Part shown: in pieces, positions 36,252-47,640 of the stretch
Numbering within the stretch: the stretch's first letter is position 1
Layout: every line of letters starts with the position of its first letter
Origin: Neckera pumila
Lineage: Eukaryota > Streptophyta > Bryopsida > Hypnales > Neckeraceae
NCBI GenBank assembly: GCA_963969595.1
Contig: OZ018413.1
Location: 3,350,501 to 3,414,500 of the forward strand
Length of the DNA stretch: 64,000 nucleotides
Reading direction: 5' to 3'
Position numbers and translations under genes: made by a program
Notes under the pieces: generated by a model
Databases searched by the model: none
Told to the model about the DNA's origin: nothing
What the model saw: the letters and a program-made list of their open reading frames with translations, nothing else

Positions 36252-36326
36252 ACTTTGTCGACAATCGCACTACCAGCATCCATCAACGTTATCGACCAAT
36301 TACCACATTGACTTTAGGGGGGGTAA

Positions 36327-36766
36327 TGTTACGACTCTGTTGTATACAACTAGATGTGGGTAATCTACGGGAGTAGTTATAGCGGTTATGGTGAAACAAC
36401 GGTTATGGAGCCGGTGCCAACAGTACTTAAGCCCAGTGAGGGGGGATTGTCCCTCACGCAACATGTTGTAATTTGAAGGAACGCAATTGGAAACCACATT
36501 GCATGTATTCTTGAGTTTCCATTCTATTGTTGGCTGGGATCTTGATGGAACTCCGCTTGGAGATCTTGTACTCGCTATTACTGGTGGACTGAACCATGGC
36601 TTGCGTATCTCCCTATAGGAACCAGGCATTACGGCTCGAGGCTGGCGTCAGCGGTCCGGTCATGCTCGGGCGGGGAGAGCAAGACTCTATATTGATCCCA
36701 AACTGAGCCATTCTTGCAAAAGCCAACGTGGGAGATTTTGAACGGATTCAACGGGTGTCGTCAACA
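36327..36766 (+). mobile_element. LTR of the chromovirus, preceded by a polypurine tract
   Basis: AGGGGGGG (36316-36323) looks like the polypurine tract. The LTR then runs from TGTTACGACTCTG to GTCGTCAACA, 440 bp with TG...CA ends. Directly after it comes ATTTGGTATTAAAAG, which resembles the initiator-Met-tRNA primer-binding site TGGTATCAGAGC with substitutions. That would be expected after a 5' LTR rather than a 3' LTR (see findings). Confidence 0.6.
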
Positions 36767-36929
36767 ATTTGGTATTAAAAGAAATCCTCTGTAACATTGG
36801 AAATTTGTAAGCTGTTGTTTTGGAATCGTGCTAGTCATTTTGTAGTCATTCTTGAGTTGCTTGCAAGTGAAGGTTAGTCTAATTTATAATAGGAAAATGA
36901 CTTCACAAAGACTTCGCAGGCCACATTGG

Positions 36930-37690
36930 ATTTCCGCCTCTTTCATCCAGCAAGTTGACAATGCAGTGAACGAGAACGTGGGCCCAACAGTCTTTTTTCG
37001 TCAACTATTCATCCTGCAGTCACCCGCCCAACTCCGAAATGACTAGAGACAGGTTCTGGTTTCAGAGGTGGTGCAATTAATTAGAGAGCCACAATCATTT
37101 TCCAGTCATTCCTTTGCAGTCACAAAAGTGCCCATTTTCTTGTAGTGTGTTGAAGTGAAAATTGGCTATGGGCATAATTCCTTACCCTCAATGAGGCATC
37201 ATAAGCCAAGGCAACAAGGGATACCCCATATTTGCAAGAAAATAGGAGGGAACAAATTGGAAAGAAGCAGTCAAATTCCACAATGTAACATGCATTCCCT
37301 TGTGGAAAAAAGAAAACCGACACAGTACACGCAAATCATTTGTAGACCTGGGCATCCAAAGGAACAAATCTAAGAAACGCTTGTTACTATCAACTACAAG
37401 TTGGCAATTTAAAGTGTATACCCCTACGCCCCACCGATTTGAAATAGAAATAGTCAATTGGGCCGTTTCTTGGCTTATAAATGGACACATGCGTACCATC
37501 AATTTCTCTAAGGATTCTTGGAAGGCCGCACAATTGTTGAACACCTACTTTTGTTTCAATCACCTTGTCTCACCAATTGGCCATACAATTTCAAACCTCA
37601 AGGACACATTTACGGCATGGTTTCTACAACCTCTTGCAATACCTACAAAATACTAATCCTCCCTATAGCAAACATTTTGTTGCAAATAAA
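36930..37690 (-). pseudogene. PIF/Harbinger transposase (DDE_Tnp_4) pseudogene
   Basis: The minus strand from about 37690 shows VLQEVVETM, LRFEIVWPIGETR, LPRILREIDGTHVSIYKP (IDGTHV at about 37486-37506, with the first catalytic Asp), then after a frameshift VYTLNCQLVVDSNKRFLDLF, MPRSTNDLRVL and ANMGYPLLPWLMMPH. A last trace, CIVNLLDERGG, lies near 36950. The block order is that of plant Harbinger/HARBI1-like transposases. The second catalytic Asp (GDxGYPL in active members) is Asn here (ANMGYPL), and there are stops after KQK and after MMPH. No TIRs or 3-bp target duplications were identified. Confidence 0.82.
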
Positions 37691-37699
37691 CAGGCTTGC

Positions 37700-39702
37700 A
37701 CAATGAGTAAGTTTGAATAATGTACAAGCAATTCAAACAAGGACAAGAATTGACAAGCAATATTTAGTGTCTTTTGTTTGCACTCTAGGCTTCAAGAATA
37801 TAACCAAGCTGTGAACCATTGGTTTTGTCATACAAAATATGGCCACCCAACGCTTGTTGTTGTATTGGTTCAACTAAAAACAAGAAAACGAGGTTGTCAA
37901 TGTAGACTTGACCCAGTAGCCAAGGTTGTCCTCTAGAAGACTGAACACACTGCACGACCTGAAGGCTGAAGCTGTGTAAGGCAGTACAAGTAGCAATTTC
38001 CATGTCAAGGGAAGGTTCTAATGATGGCTCCGCCAAAGTGAGCACAAAATTGTCATGGTCTTCATTGATGTTACAAGGACATGGAAGATCAATTGCTCAA
38101 TCAGCAGAAAGTTGTAACATGAAATGAGTTCAGGCCACAGCCATCGGTTCCAATAGAACAACTAGGAAATCCATGGTTACCATCTCATATAGTTGCGGAG
38201 CAATATATTCAAAGAGGAGGTGGATCGAGAGGTGGATAATTATAATACTGCAAAACAACTACAACAACACTAAATTTAATTTAATTTTGAAAATAAATAG
38301 AAGTAGAGTTAGGCCTCACTTGCCGTTGGTGGATATAGCTAGCAACACTGAAGGCAAGATGAGGAATTGCAGCGCAGCAAGATGCCCTCAATAGGGTGGA
38401 GAATTTGATAATAAAGTCATGACCAAATGAGGAGGAAAATTAAATGAATGAAAAAATACAATATATGATGCACCCCAAAATGTCAACTAGCCCGCTTGGT
38501 CGCCCCAAAGTCTCCTATGCTCCGACGCGCCCTCCCTCTTCCCAAATTGAATTGATATGCTGTGAGAACAAGTGCCATCTTCCTCACAAAAGTACTCTGA
38601 ATCATTCCAAAAGCAAAAAGCTATACTTCGACAGGGCGCACCACAACAATGTAGAAGATGTACACAAAAACAAGTGCCTCAAGAATTCCAAAAAACAAAA
38701 ACAAAAACTAGAAGAAGAAGGCGACAAGAGAAGTGACCACTGCAAATAGACTGCGAGGAATACAACAATCAATGGGCCCACGACCTCTAACTTTATTAAC
38801 AGGTTTCTTTTAAGTGTGGCTACTTCCTAAAGATGGAGGTGTCAAATTTAACGTGGCACTCACGATATTTAGAACAATAGAATATATAGGGCTTCCTACT
38901 ACTAGCATCTTTAAACCATATTTTTTGAACATGGTTTGTGAAAATCTTGAGCAGACAAATAGAAAATCTATTTTTATTCTATTGCTCTTAAATCTTAAGA
39001 ATGGGCTGGCCCTAAGTCCAAGTATGATTGTACCGTAATTTGTTCATGTATTTAGTTGGATCATCTTGTAATTGGTTAGAATCAAGTTTTATAATTTGTG
39101 ACAACCAATAGTGTTGTTGTAAAAGAGAAGTACTTGTGAGCACAATTTCTTCAACTCCATTCTATAAAATACTCCATAGACTTTACCTCTTCAATTGTTC
39201 TAAACAATCTATTTGCGGGCTTAATCAATCATCTATAAACAGTAACTGGTCAGAAACAAAAAACATATTTTTGGTCATCTTGCCCTCCACTGATTTGACA
39301 ACAATCAAAAGGGCACCTAGAAGAAGAAATGTAGTAAGGTAACTCCCCCCATTCCCGATTTATAGGTGCACGTATTTCTGACCACGCTTAGAATTCGGGT
39401 TTTTTTCGATTTCAAGGTTGGAACTAATAAATATGTGGCACATGTCTCAAGTTGTGAAGAAAAAAATAGGAAATAATGATTAGGTAAAAAGTTATTGAAT
39501 GATAGGAATTGGAAGACTCTACACATTGGCCATGGGTCCGGCGCACTTTTCACCTCCCAAAATTCATAGTAATTTTGATTCAAACAATAAAATTACAATT
39601 TTTTTCACAATCCATGTCATTTCTATTGATGTACCTCTGAAAAGTATTTGTTTTGCCTTCACTACTCCAAATCATGTCAGAATTCCTTATTTGGTCAGTT
39701 AT
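37700..39702. other. No recognised gene
   Basis: Moderately AT-rich. It contains an 86-codon minus-strand frame (37785-38045; CTALHSFSLQVVQCVQSS, YDKTNGSQLGYILEA) and several plus-strand frames (38444-38749, 38814-39038), none of which I could assign. A short AAAAC repeat lies at 38692-38708. Confidence 0.35.
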
Positions 39703-39719
39703 AGGGGGGGGGGAGGGGG
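39703..39719 (+). repeat. G-run
   Basis: An almost pure G tract interrupted by one A; a G-quadruplex-capable low-complexity site. Confidence 0.8.
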
Positions 39720-41490
39720 TTACCTTATGTCTAGCTTTGACAGGGTGTAGGCACTTATTTACCCACCCTTGGTAAATAATCGTATACAACCAGGTTCTAT
39801 TTTCAATCGTGAAATCCTATCCTAAGTGGGTGCCTAAACGTCGGTCCATTGTGCCTTACAAGCAATGGAACTTTTCTAACTGCTAAACATCTAGTCCCTT
39901 TGCAAAAAGGCCTCAAACATCCTAGCCTACGACTGCCTAAATTTAAGGTGCCCTAGCTATTTGAGCCGCAAGGGTTCTGGGTTTTCCTAACCTATGGTCT
40001 GATGTTAGGATTTTTAGGTGATAGAGAATTTCATGCCGTTTCCAGAAACCTAAAGTTCACTGGGATCGAACGTTCCTAGCAAAAGTTGTGTGTGGATGAA
40101 GTTTGATCGCTACTTGGTTCATTAAACTTCATCCATGGTTTCCTATGGGTTTCTGCTTTAAATTTCACTTGATATTTTTACCGAAGGTCTGATTTGAGTT
40201 ACCCTAACTATTTATGACCCTAACTTTTTACTGGAAAAGTTACCCTAATTTATCCGGTTAAATCTAATTTACCCCATTGGTAAAACTTCATTGGATTTTT
40301 ACTGGCCCTGGTCAATTTTACGCTCTTCTTTTACAAATTCACTTTTATCCTCCCTAATTTACTATTCTATCTTGAATTTGACTTTTACTAACCTAACTTA
40401 CTGATGGATGAAAGTTGGTTGGTAACTTTGTGTTTAGAACTTCATCCACTATCTATCGTTGCCTTAATTTCCTAAGTTGACTTTTATTTTTACTTTCCCC
40501 TTCTAAATTAACCCTACTTCTTAGATCTTAGAATTTTAACCTCTTGGATGAATTTGGGATAGGTTCATCCAGTTCTTAAGTAAACTTCATTCGCTTGTAA
40601 CTTTCTTGTTTTAACTCGGAATTGGACATGTTTTATCTTTTTGGAAACCCCTAGACCTCTAGTTCCTAATTTATAACAAAAATATGACCTGGCTTGTAGT
40701 CTAAGCTACTCTAGCTCTTGGTCCCCTTCTAATTATGCTAATTAGGAAAAAATTTGAACAAGGAAAAGTGGGGGTTTTAGTGGCCTATCTCGTATTGGAG
40801 ATCTTGGATAAGGTGGTTGAGATTCCCCTCCTTGGCCATGTTCCCTTTTCTTGATTTTTGCGCAATTCCTTGAGTAATTCTTGGTTTGGAGAAGAATTGG
40901 AGAGGAATGGTAGATCTAATAGGATTTCTTTCTTCTTCTCCTTCTTTCTACACTATTCCCTTACACAAAACGACTTTGCTTCCCAAAGTTCTTACACCAT
41001 GACTTTTGCTCCAAACTTCTTACACATTGACGGCACGTTCTTTTTACTCTTACACTTACATTTTCAATAGACACTAATAGATGGGGGGATTTCCTCTAAT
41101 CTATCTACTATTAATCTTCTCTCTTACTTCATCTTCCTCTTTGGTTGTACTTTCCAAGTTCCTAGTTGCGTGGTGTGTGGAGAGCTTGTGTGAGTTGTGC
41201 TTGGAGTGATTGTGTGAGTTTGCAAATTACTTTTATACTTCAACAAGTGTTCTTCTTCTCAGCCTAGTCTTCCCCTCCTACACTCCTACAATGCCCTACC
41301 TCTATTTTTACTTTGATAATTTCCTACTTCTACTTTGATAATCGCCTACTTCTACTTTGATAATTTCCTACTTCTATAAGTCAACCTCTACCCCAACTAC
41401 TCTAATTTCCAGTTTTAGCCTCCCCCTTCCCTAATTAACTTTTTTTTTCCCCTTCTAAAAGTAAACAAAATAAAGGAAAAGAACACTGAA
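39720..41490. other. Possible LTR or leader DNA, no gene
   Basis: Pyrimidine-rich, with repeated words such as AACTTCATCCA. A 24-bp unit (CCTACTTCTACTTTGATAAT) repeats about three times at 41308-41370. No frame is supported. The composition suits an untranslated transposon region, but no termini were found. Confidence 0.3.
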
Positions 41491-41499
41491 ATTTTTGGC

Positions 41500-41745
41500 C
41501 CACGGCTTGGCCGCAAGCTAGAGTCGGCTGGCTGTTGGATCGCTTGGCTGTGCTGGAGTTGGCCTTGCAAACTAGGATCAACCTAGCTGCTGGTTGGAGG
41601 CCCAACTGCTGGTACCCAACCCGGCTGACTGGGGTGCCCGGCTGCTAGCTGGCTGAAGTCACCCTGCTGCTAGTTGGAGTCCAGCATGGCTTGGCTGGGG
41701 TCGGCTGGGCTGGGCTGGTCTTAGCTAAGCTGGGTCTGGCGATTA
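41500..41745 (+). repeat. GC-rich GGCTGG low-complexity block
   Basis: Irregular repetition of GGCTGG, GCTGCTGGT and GGCTTGGC. It contrasts sharply with the AT-rich flanks. Confidence 0.75.
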
Positions 41746-41889
41746 ATGCAAATTGGGTGTAACAATTTTACCAAACCACAAAACTCTAGACTCACGTTTC
41801 AACTGGGGAGGTTTTCCGCTAGGGACTCTATTTCTTAGAGGCTAAATTTTTTAAGGTTTCCAAGCTTGTCTTTGAAATTAGATTTTGGA

Positions 41890-42310
41890 GAAAATCAACC
41901 GGGGGGTTCAAGGCTTCGCCGTCGAGTTGGGTTTAATACCAACTCTAGGATTTCCCTCACCCGCGGGTCCGAAGCTCCGCCATATGGTAGGTTTTTAACA
42001 TGCATTCTAGGACTTAAAGAGAACTAAAAGTTAAAGCTTTGCCATCTAAGCGGGGGTGGGGGTGGAGGTGGGGGAGTCACACAGCTAGAGACAACTTCAA
42101 AGAAGGATCTTTAAAACTTTGAGGACCTGACAACCCCAGGGGGGTTAAAAGCTCTGCCATCTCAGAGGGGGGGGGGGGGGGGGGGGGGCACACAAGGAGA
42201 GGTAACTTCAAAGAAAGAAAATCCTAGTTTTTGAAAGACAACCACACGGGTGTGTGTGTGTGTGTGTTGTCAAAGCTCCGCCGTCCCGGGGGAGAAGACA
42301 CGTACAAAAA
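41890..42310 (+). repeat. Degenerate ~105-bp tandem units with G-run and TG microsatellite
   Basis: Four or five units carry AAAGCT(C/T)(C/T)GCC(A/G)TC, a G-rich stretch (one a run of about 22 G at 42167-42188), CACACA and AACTTCAAAGAAGGATCTTT-like words. A (TG)n run lies at 42249-42268. Confidence 0.7.
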
Positions 42311-42639
42311 GACTCTTAAAAGAAAGCTCAACAAAGATCCCGATTTGAGAAAACAAGATGGTGGGCAATAGTACAAGACTAGGGTTGTCTTCTTGAACAT
42401 GGAGACAACGCGACAAACACGACGACAACGCAAAAAATACGACGTCCATGACGGACAGCAGCCCCTTCGTTCGTCTAATAAGGTCAACATTTACCATTGG
42501 CTATTTAGAAAATTATCCCAATTTACCATAGTCTATGTGGATGCCATGTGGTGTCCGCGTGGCTTGATGGAAGGGCGCATGTGGGTCCAAGGTGTAGGGC
42601 GACTTTGGGTCAAGGCAACCATGGGTATAAGCGACTTCG

Positions 42640-43070
42640 GGTTTTAGAGAACCTCGGGTACAAGTTGGGGCGACCTTGGGTGTCCAGACCAGAAGTCAAC
42701 CAAGTAGGAGCCACGATCGCCCTCTTCATCTTTGCATTCAGAAAAGAGACCCGCAAACCCGGTACTCGACCCGCGGTTTACTTACCCACACCCGCGATTT
42801 AGAGACTCGCAGCCGCAGTTTAGAGACTTGCACCCGCAGTCTACTTACCTACATCCACAGTTTAGGGACCCGCACCTGCGGTCTATTTAGCCGAATTCAC
42901 AATTTAGAGACCCACACCTGCGGTCTACTTATCCACACTCGCAATTTAGAGACCCGCACTCGCAGTCTACTTACCCGCATCCATAGTTTAGGGACCCACA
43001 CTTGTAGTTTGCTTACCCGCACCCAAGGTCCCTCCCCCCGACACTCGTAGTCTCTCCACCAGCACTCACA
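42640..43070 (+). repeat. GC-rich minisatellite, about 52-bp dimer unit
   Basis: The unit is roughly TTTAGAGACCCGCACCTGCG then GTCTACTTACCCGCATCCAC, repeated about five to six times. The repetitive 124-codon frame (42676-43050) is its translation and not a gene. The motif ACCCGC(A/G)GTC links it to the arrays at 45.6-50.0 and 56.9-57.3 kb. Confidence 0.85.
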
Positions 43071-43145
43071 ACATCCAACCCAAGGTTGGCTTTCCAGACC
43101 TGCGTGCGTCTACTCCACCGGCGGTTGCCATTCGCGGTTGCCAAA

Positions 43146-43153
43146 CTATAAAT
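43146..43153 (+). promoter_or_regulatory. TATA box just downstream of the minisatellite
   Basis: CTATAAAT lies about 70 bp after the array and is followed by CCCCCCACACTTG and a pyrimidine-rich leader. The arrangement parallels 700-770 and suggests an LTR U3 region. Confidence 0.4.
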
Positions 43154-43249
43154 CCCCCCACACTTGTCTTTTTTGGCACCTTTCTTCTTCACTTGGTCTT
43201 TACAACTTGTAACCATTTGTGACTACATGTGAGAATCTAAGTGTTGAAA

Positions 43250-45354
43250 ATTAACTATTTTTACTATCTACGATTTCTATTTAGGAGGTTTTGAGCCTCA
43301 CGTTGGACATTTTTTCATAGCCACTACAAGCAACAACGATGGGTCACTCCTCATCTCAATTGCTGCAGGCACTATAGGGGCACGGTTGTTTTGGTTGTAT
43401 CCCACTATCCCATAACCAATTTTGTAATTGCTCATTTTCTCTAAAATAGGTGTTTTCAAACAAATCTAAATGACGTAACATTTAGAAGAATATTGCGAAC
43501 TTGCTAAATAAATAAAAGTTGTATATTTTCAATTTCAGATTCCATTCATATGGCGGTTAGATTTTTGAATGCTTTTAACAATAATTTTAATAATTTCCAA
43601 AGAAAAATTTCAAAATTCATTCTAAATTCAATTACAAGTACAATATAATTTTTGTTTTAATAATTTGGCTACAATGGATTTGAAGAATTTTTTTTTTTAT
43701 ATGGTGATTTAACAAGCTTCTCTGGTTGTTAAAATATATGATTTCATTTCTGCAAATCCTATTTTTAGCTAGAATCAATGCAATGTTGGCATAATCAACC
43801 ACTTATCCTAAACCCATAGAAAAACATGTACTCTATTAATACCAAATCCAACCATTATATATTTATATATTACAAATTTAGAACAACTTCATAAAGTACC
43901 TCCAATAATTACATACAAGCAATAATGAGAATGATACTTGAGTTTTTGTTTGTTAGTCACCTATATATTAGAGGTTGCACTGCCTTCATGTTGAAATATT
44001 GAATTTTGAATCAGTCTATACTTCTTTAGGCTCTTTTTCTAAAATTAGATTTTCTAAAATATAAATATTAATAAGATATTAGGCCTTGCCCTTGTGACTA
44101 GTATTATAAAGCACTTAAAGGCCTCCCAACATAAATAAACTTTAGGAATTATAGTGAAATAAAAGACTACCATCAAACGAGTTTTATCAATTCACTTTTC
44201 AACATTTAATGAGACAAGTTAAATCATACAATGGAGTTTGTTCCTTAGGAGTTAGAACCTAACAAGCATTGGGTATTAGCATTTTCAAAACAAATTACTA
44301 TTTTCTCCTGTATTTAGTCTTTTGAATCATTTTCTACTTCATTGTACTTATTATTTTTGAACTAAATTTTATAAAATTCCAAATGATTTGGAATTTTGGA
44401 TACATGTAGCAAATTTGCCTCCAAAAATGGATCCAACTATGCTCCATCCTTTTGGCCATTTTTCTCATACAAATGTGACCTTTTCAAGTGCATATTCCCT
44501 ACTTTTTGAAGGGCCCTAAAGAGGGACTTCTGTCTATTCAAATGCTAATGTTTTGCAGTCCATATTATGGAATTTTTGGATGTTCATAAGTATTGATAAA
44601 TGCAATGGTTTGCCTCTATTTTTGCCCCCCCCCCAAAAAAAAATAAAAGGGTATAAGCGTAGGATGTATTAAAACGGCAGTACGTTGGCTTGAGAAATTG
44701 GTACTTCTTGTACAAATGGACTTCAAAAGTAGGCATTTGCAAGAAGTACCTGCTCTTTTTGTTGCATTTCAAAAAGTCTCATGATTTCCTAGATTGTTAC
44801 TTCAAAATTGGATTTATAATTCTTTCAAAATTTAACTTTACAAATCTTTCAGATAATGGTAATTACCAACGGAATTCTTTACCTTCAATTTTGTAATATG
44901 AGAACAAGAAAAGTGCTAGATTGCTGGAAAAGACATACTTAGATGTTTCAATTAATTAAATATAGGAAACAAAGAAACAAACAAAATAAAAAGGGGCATT
45001 TCCAACATCTCTATGGAGATGGTCATTCACCCTAAAAACAATAAAAAGGAAACTTAAGATTTTACAAGATGCAAGATAAACAAAACTCACTTTGTTGAAT
45101 TCCGCACCACATACAACTAATTTACTTTTTGGATTGCTTCGGTACAATACCTTTAACAGGCTACTACAAGACCATCCCTTCGTATTTTAATCTTGAAATT
45201 GGATTAATTGGATAATGAGTAGTACTAAGACTCCTCAAAATTGGGAAGTGAGATATGAAACTTGGGGCTTTATTGGGACATAAAATATTTTTGAAAATTC
45301 TGGAAAAAATTTAGGAAAGTTGCATAATAGTAAAAAGTAGCTTACCTATAAATC
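43250..45354. other. AT-rich DNA, one hairpin, no gene
   Basis: No supported frame. A hairpin lies at 44699-44752: GGTACTTCTTGTACAAATG pairs with CATTTGCAAGAAGTACC apart from a two-base insertion. A C-run/A-run junction lies at 44626-44645. Confidence 0.4.
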
Positions 45355-45590
45355 TTGAATCACTTCACTCACTTGGAAAAAAAAAGCACGGAAATCATAG
45401 ACAAACCAAATGATGCCAATGGGAATTTAACCATAGATCAGAGGGAAGTGAAAGGAGTCCTCATAAACCAAACACTTATAGCCATCCCCTTGAGGTACTT
45501 AAAAGATTTTTTGTCCCACTTAGATTGCCCTTTGATCAAATCGTCAGAGTTTGTTCCAACTATATTACCTTTATGCTATATTCCATGCAC
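45355..45590 (+). other. Unassigned protein-like segment
   Basis: An open stretch with IIDKPNDANGNLTIDQREVK and LIAIPLRYLKDFLSHLDCPL, which runs into the GC-rich array where the frame becomes repeat. It reads more like protein than its neighbours do, but I cannot assign it with confidence. Confidence 0.25.
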
Positions 45591-46130
45591 TCGCTGTGTC
45601 TTGCACCCGCAGTCGCTAAGGATCCAAAGTTGCCCTAGATCAGTACCAATTGTGAGCAAGACAAAGAAGTTGGTCCTTTTGTCCATCTGCAATCTCCCGA
45701 GACCCGCTGTCGCTCCCAAACAGCACAAATTTTGGAAATCAGAGAAAGGTCGACCACTTCTCTGACTCGCGTTCTCCTCAAAGCCGAGGTTGCACCAAAC
45801 CCGCAGTCACCTACGGAGGAGCGTGAATTCCTTGCCATCTTGAATTGTTGTCTAGTTGCACCACTTGTGGTTGCCCAACTACCAACACTTGCCCTCGACT
45901 TGAAGTCGCTCCAAAAATGGCAACAATTTTTGGAAACCAGACGGTGGCCGACCACTTCCTTGACTTTCATTCTCCTCAGACCTGAAGTTGCACCAAACCA
46001 GCGTTTTTCTTAGACCCAAGGTTGCACCAGACCTGTGTTCTCTTCAGATCCGAGTTCGTACTAGATCCACGATCGCTTCCAATTAGCACCAACTTTTGGA
46101 AACTAGAAAAAGGCCAACTACTTCCTTGAC
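45590..46130 (+). repeat. GC-rich complex repeat, left part
   Basis: Same family as 47640-49990. It includes TTGTTGTCTAGTTGCACCAC, GCCCAACTACC, GAAGTCGCTCC, TGGCAACAATTTTTGGAAAC and GACCACTTCCTTGAC. The plus- and minus-strand frames across it (for example 45635-45970) are repeat translations. It is separated from the main array by about 1.5 kb of AT-rich DNA that contains a foldback element. Confidence 0.85.
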
Positions 46131-46248
46131 CCCCATTCTCAGGCAATTGCAAGCTAAAGTGACCCAAAAATATTGGCATAGCCCATATATTTTTAGTTTC
46201 ATATTCATTTTTTAAAATTAAAAAAGCATATGGTATGATTGTAATTAA

Positions 46249-46988
46249 CGCCTAAAGGACCTAGCTACATTTTTTGGCAACATAGCGATTTTGGCAGCTC
46301 ACTATGAATGGAGTTTTGTTTTTTTTCTTTGAAAATTTTACACAGTATGTGTCCAAGGAGGAGCTTTAAGGCCCAACAATTTTTGTAACTCTTGACTACA
46401 TAGTTAAAAAGTTATTGCATGATATGTGATTTTCTTTGAACTTTAGGCAGCGCAGGCAGTTCAAAACATTTCTTTGAAAATGACTTTATTAAAACATACA
46501 AATTTGAAATTTGATTCTTTAGATTTACATATACATGGAAAACTTTGAATCATTCAATTTCAATCTATGAGTCAAAAGTTATGAGGGTTTTAAGTTTGAG
46601 GGTAGGTATGAAGTCTTTGAAAACCATAACCACCCACAAACTAAAAGTCCTCATAACTTTTGACTCATAAATTGAAATTGAATGATTCAAAGTTTTCCAT
46701 ATGTATATGATTGAATATAAAGAACCAACTTCAAATTTTTATTTTCTTAGGAAGTCATTTTTAAAGAAATGTTTTGAGCTGCCCGTGCTGCCCAAAGTTC
46801 AAGAAAATCACATATCATGCAATAACTTTTTAACTATGTAGTCAAAAGTTATAAAAATTGTTGGGCCTTAAAGCTCCTCTTTGGGCAGATGTTGTGTGAA
46901 ATTTTCAAAGAAAAAAATAAAACTCCATTCATAGTAAGCTGCCCAAAATCACTATATTGCCAAAAAACGCAGTTTGGTCCTTTAGGGG
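46249..46988. mobile_element. Foldback (palindromic) element flanked by TTAA (copy C)
   Basis: Nearly the whole 740 bp is one inverted repeat centred near 46620. Pairs include GTCATTTT.AAAGAAATGTTTTGA, CATATCATGCAATAAC and GGGCCTTAAAGCTCCTC, each present in both orientations. The ends are CGCCTAAAGGACC and GGTCCTTTAGGGG, with TTAA outside both (46245-46248 and 46989-46992). The termini match copy A at 9133. No coding frame. Confidence 0.8.
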
Positions 46989-46992
46989 TTAA

Positions 46993-47640
46993 AAGGACTC
47001 ATTTATATGTTATATATTTAATATATTACAACACTCTATAGGCGAATTAAATAAATTCTTAGTATTTTAAATGTTATGGACTATTTACTCTTCATTTTGA
47101 AGACTATCACAGTCCATTAATTTTCATGAATTGACTCTTGAATTCATTCAAGAATATAAAATAATTTTTTGATGGTCAAAGATTATAAAACAAATGTTGT
47201 TGTAAATGAAATTGTTTCATATATTAATAGAGTTTATGTTTTATTTTTTGAAATAAGGACTCTTGCACATCATTACTTCAGCAAAAATAGTAATGATTTT
47301 ATGAGGTACATTAGACATAGTTAAAATCAACTTTACACAAATCTATCTTATCAAAATATTGTAATAAGTATTTCTAAGGGTGTCTTAACATTCAATAGAG
47401 TTAATTTTTATTATAGTCAATTTTACAATTTATTGAAATAAATCAAAATTTAATGTCATCTTTGAAGTTTTTTCAATAAACACTCAAAAGAAATTTCAAT
47501 GAAATTTCTTCATCTTTTGCTTTACCACACTACAAAGAAATTATAGGAAAAAACAAAAAAATTTAGAGGTCATATGCAAAAATTGAAATGAAATTTTTTT
47601 ATTATAAGTTTGCCAATTTTCAACCTACCTTGCAAATGCC
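46993..47640. other. AT-rich spacer
   Basis: AT-rich sequence between the foldback element and the main GC-rich array; nothing recognisable. Confidence 0.4.

Noticed and set aside
37130..37150. Possible CACTA 3' end (TTTCTTGTAGTGTG) at 37137-37148
   Set aside because: It falls where the Harbinger transposase frame would continue on the minus strand, and its neighbouring repeats do not match the CACTA-like 5' ends seen elsewhere.
37785..38045. 86-codon minus-strand frame considered as an aspartic-protease fragment
   Set aside because: No DTG/DSG motif or flap region and only vague similarity at the end; not supportable.
42676..43050. 124-codon frame rich in Arg, Thr, Ser and Leu
   Set aside because: It is a direct translation of the 52-bp minisatellite; no start context or homologous domain.
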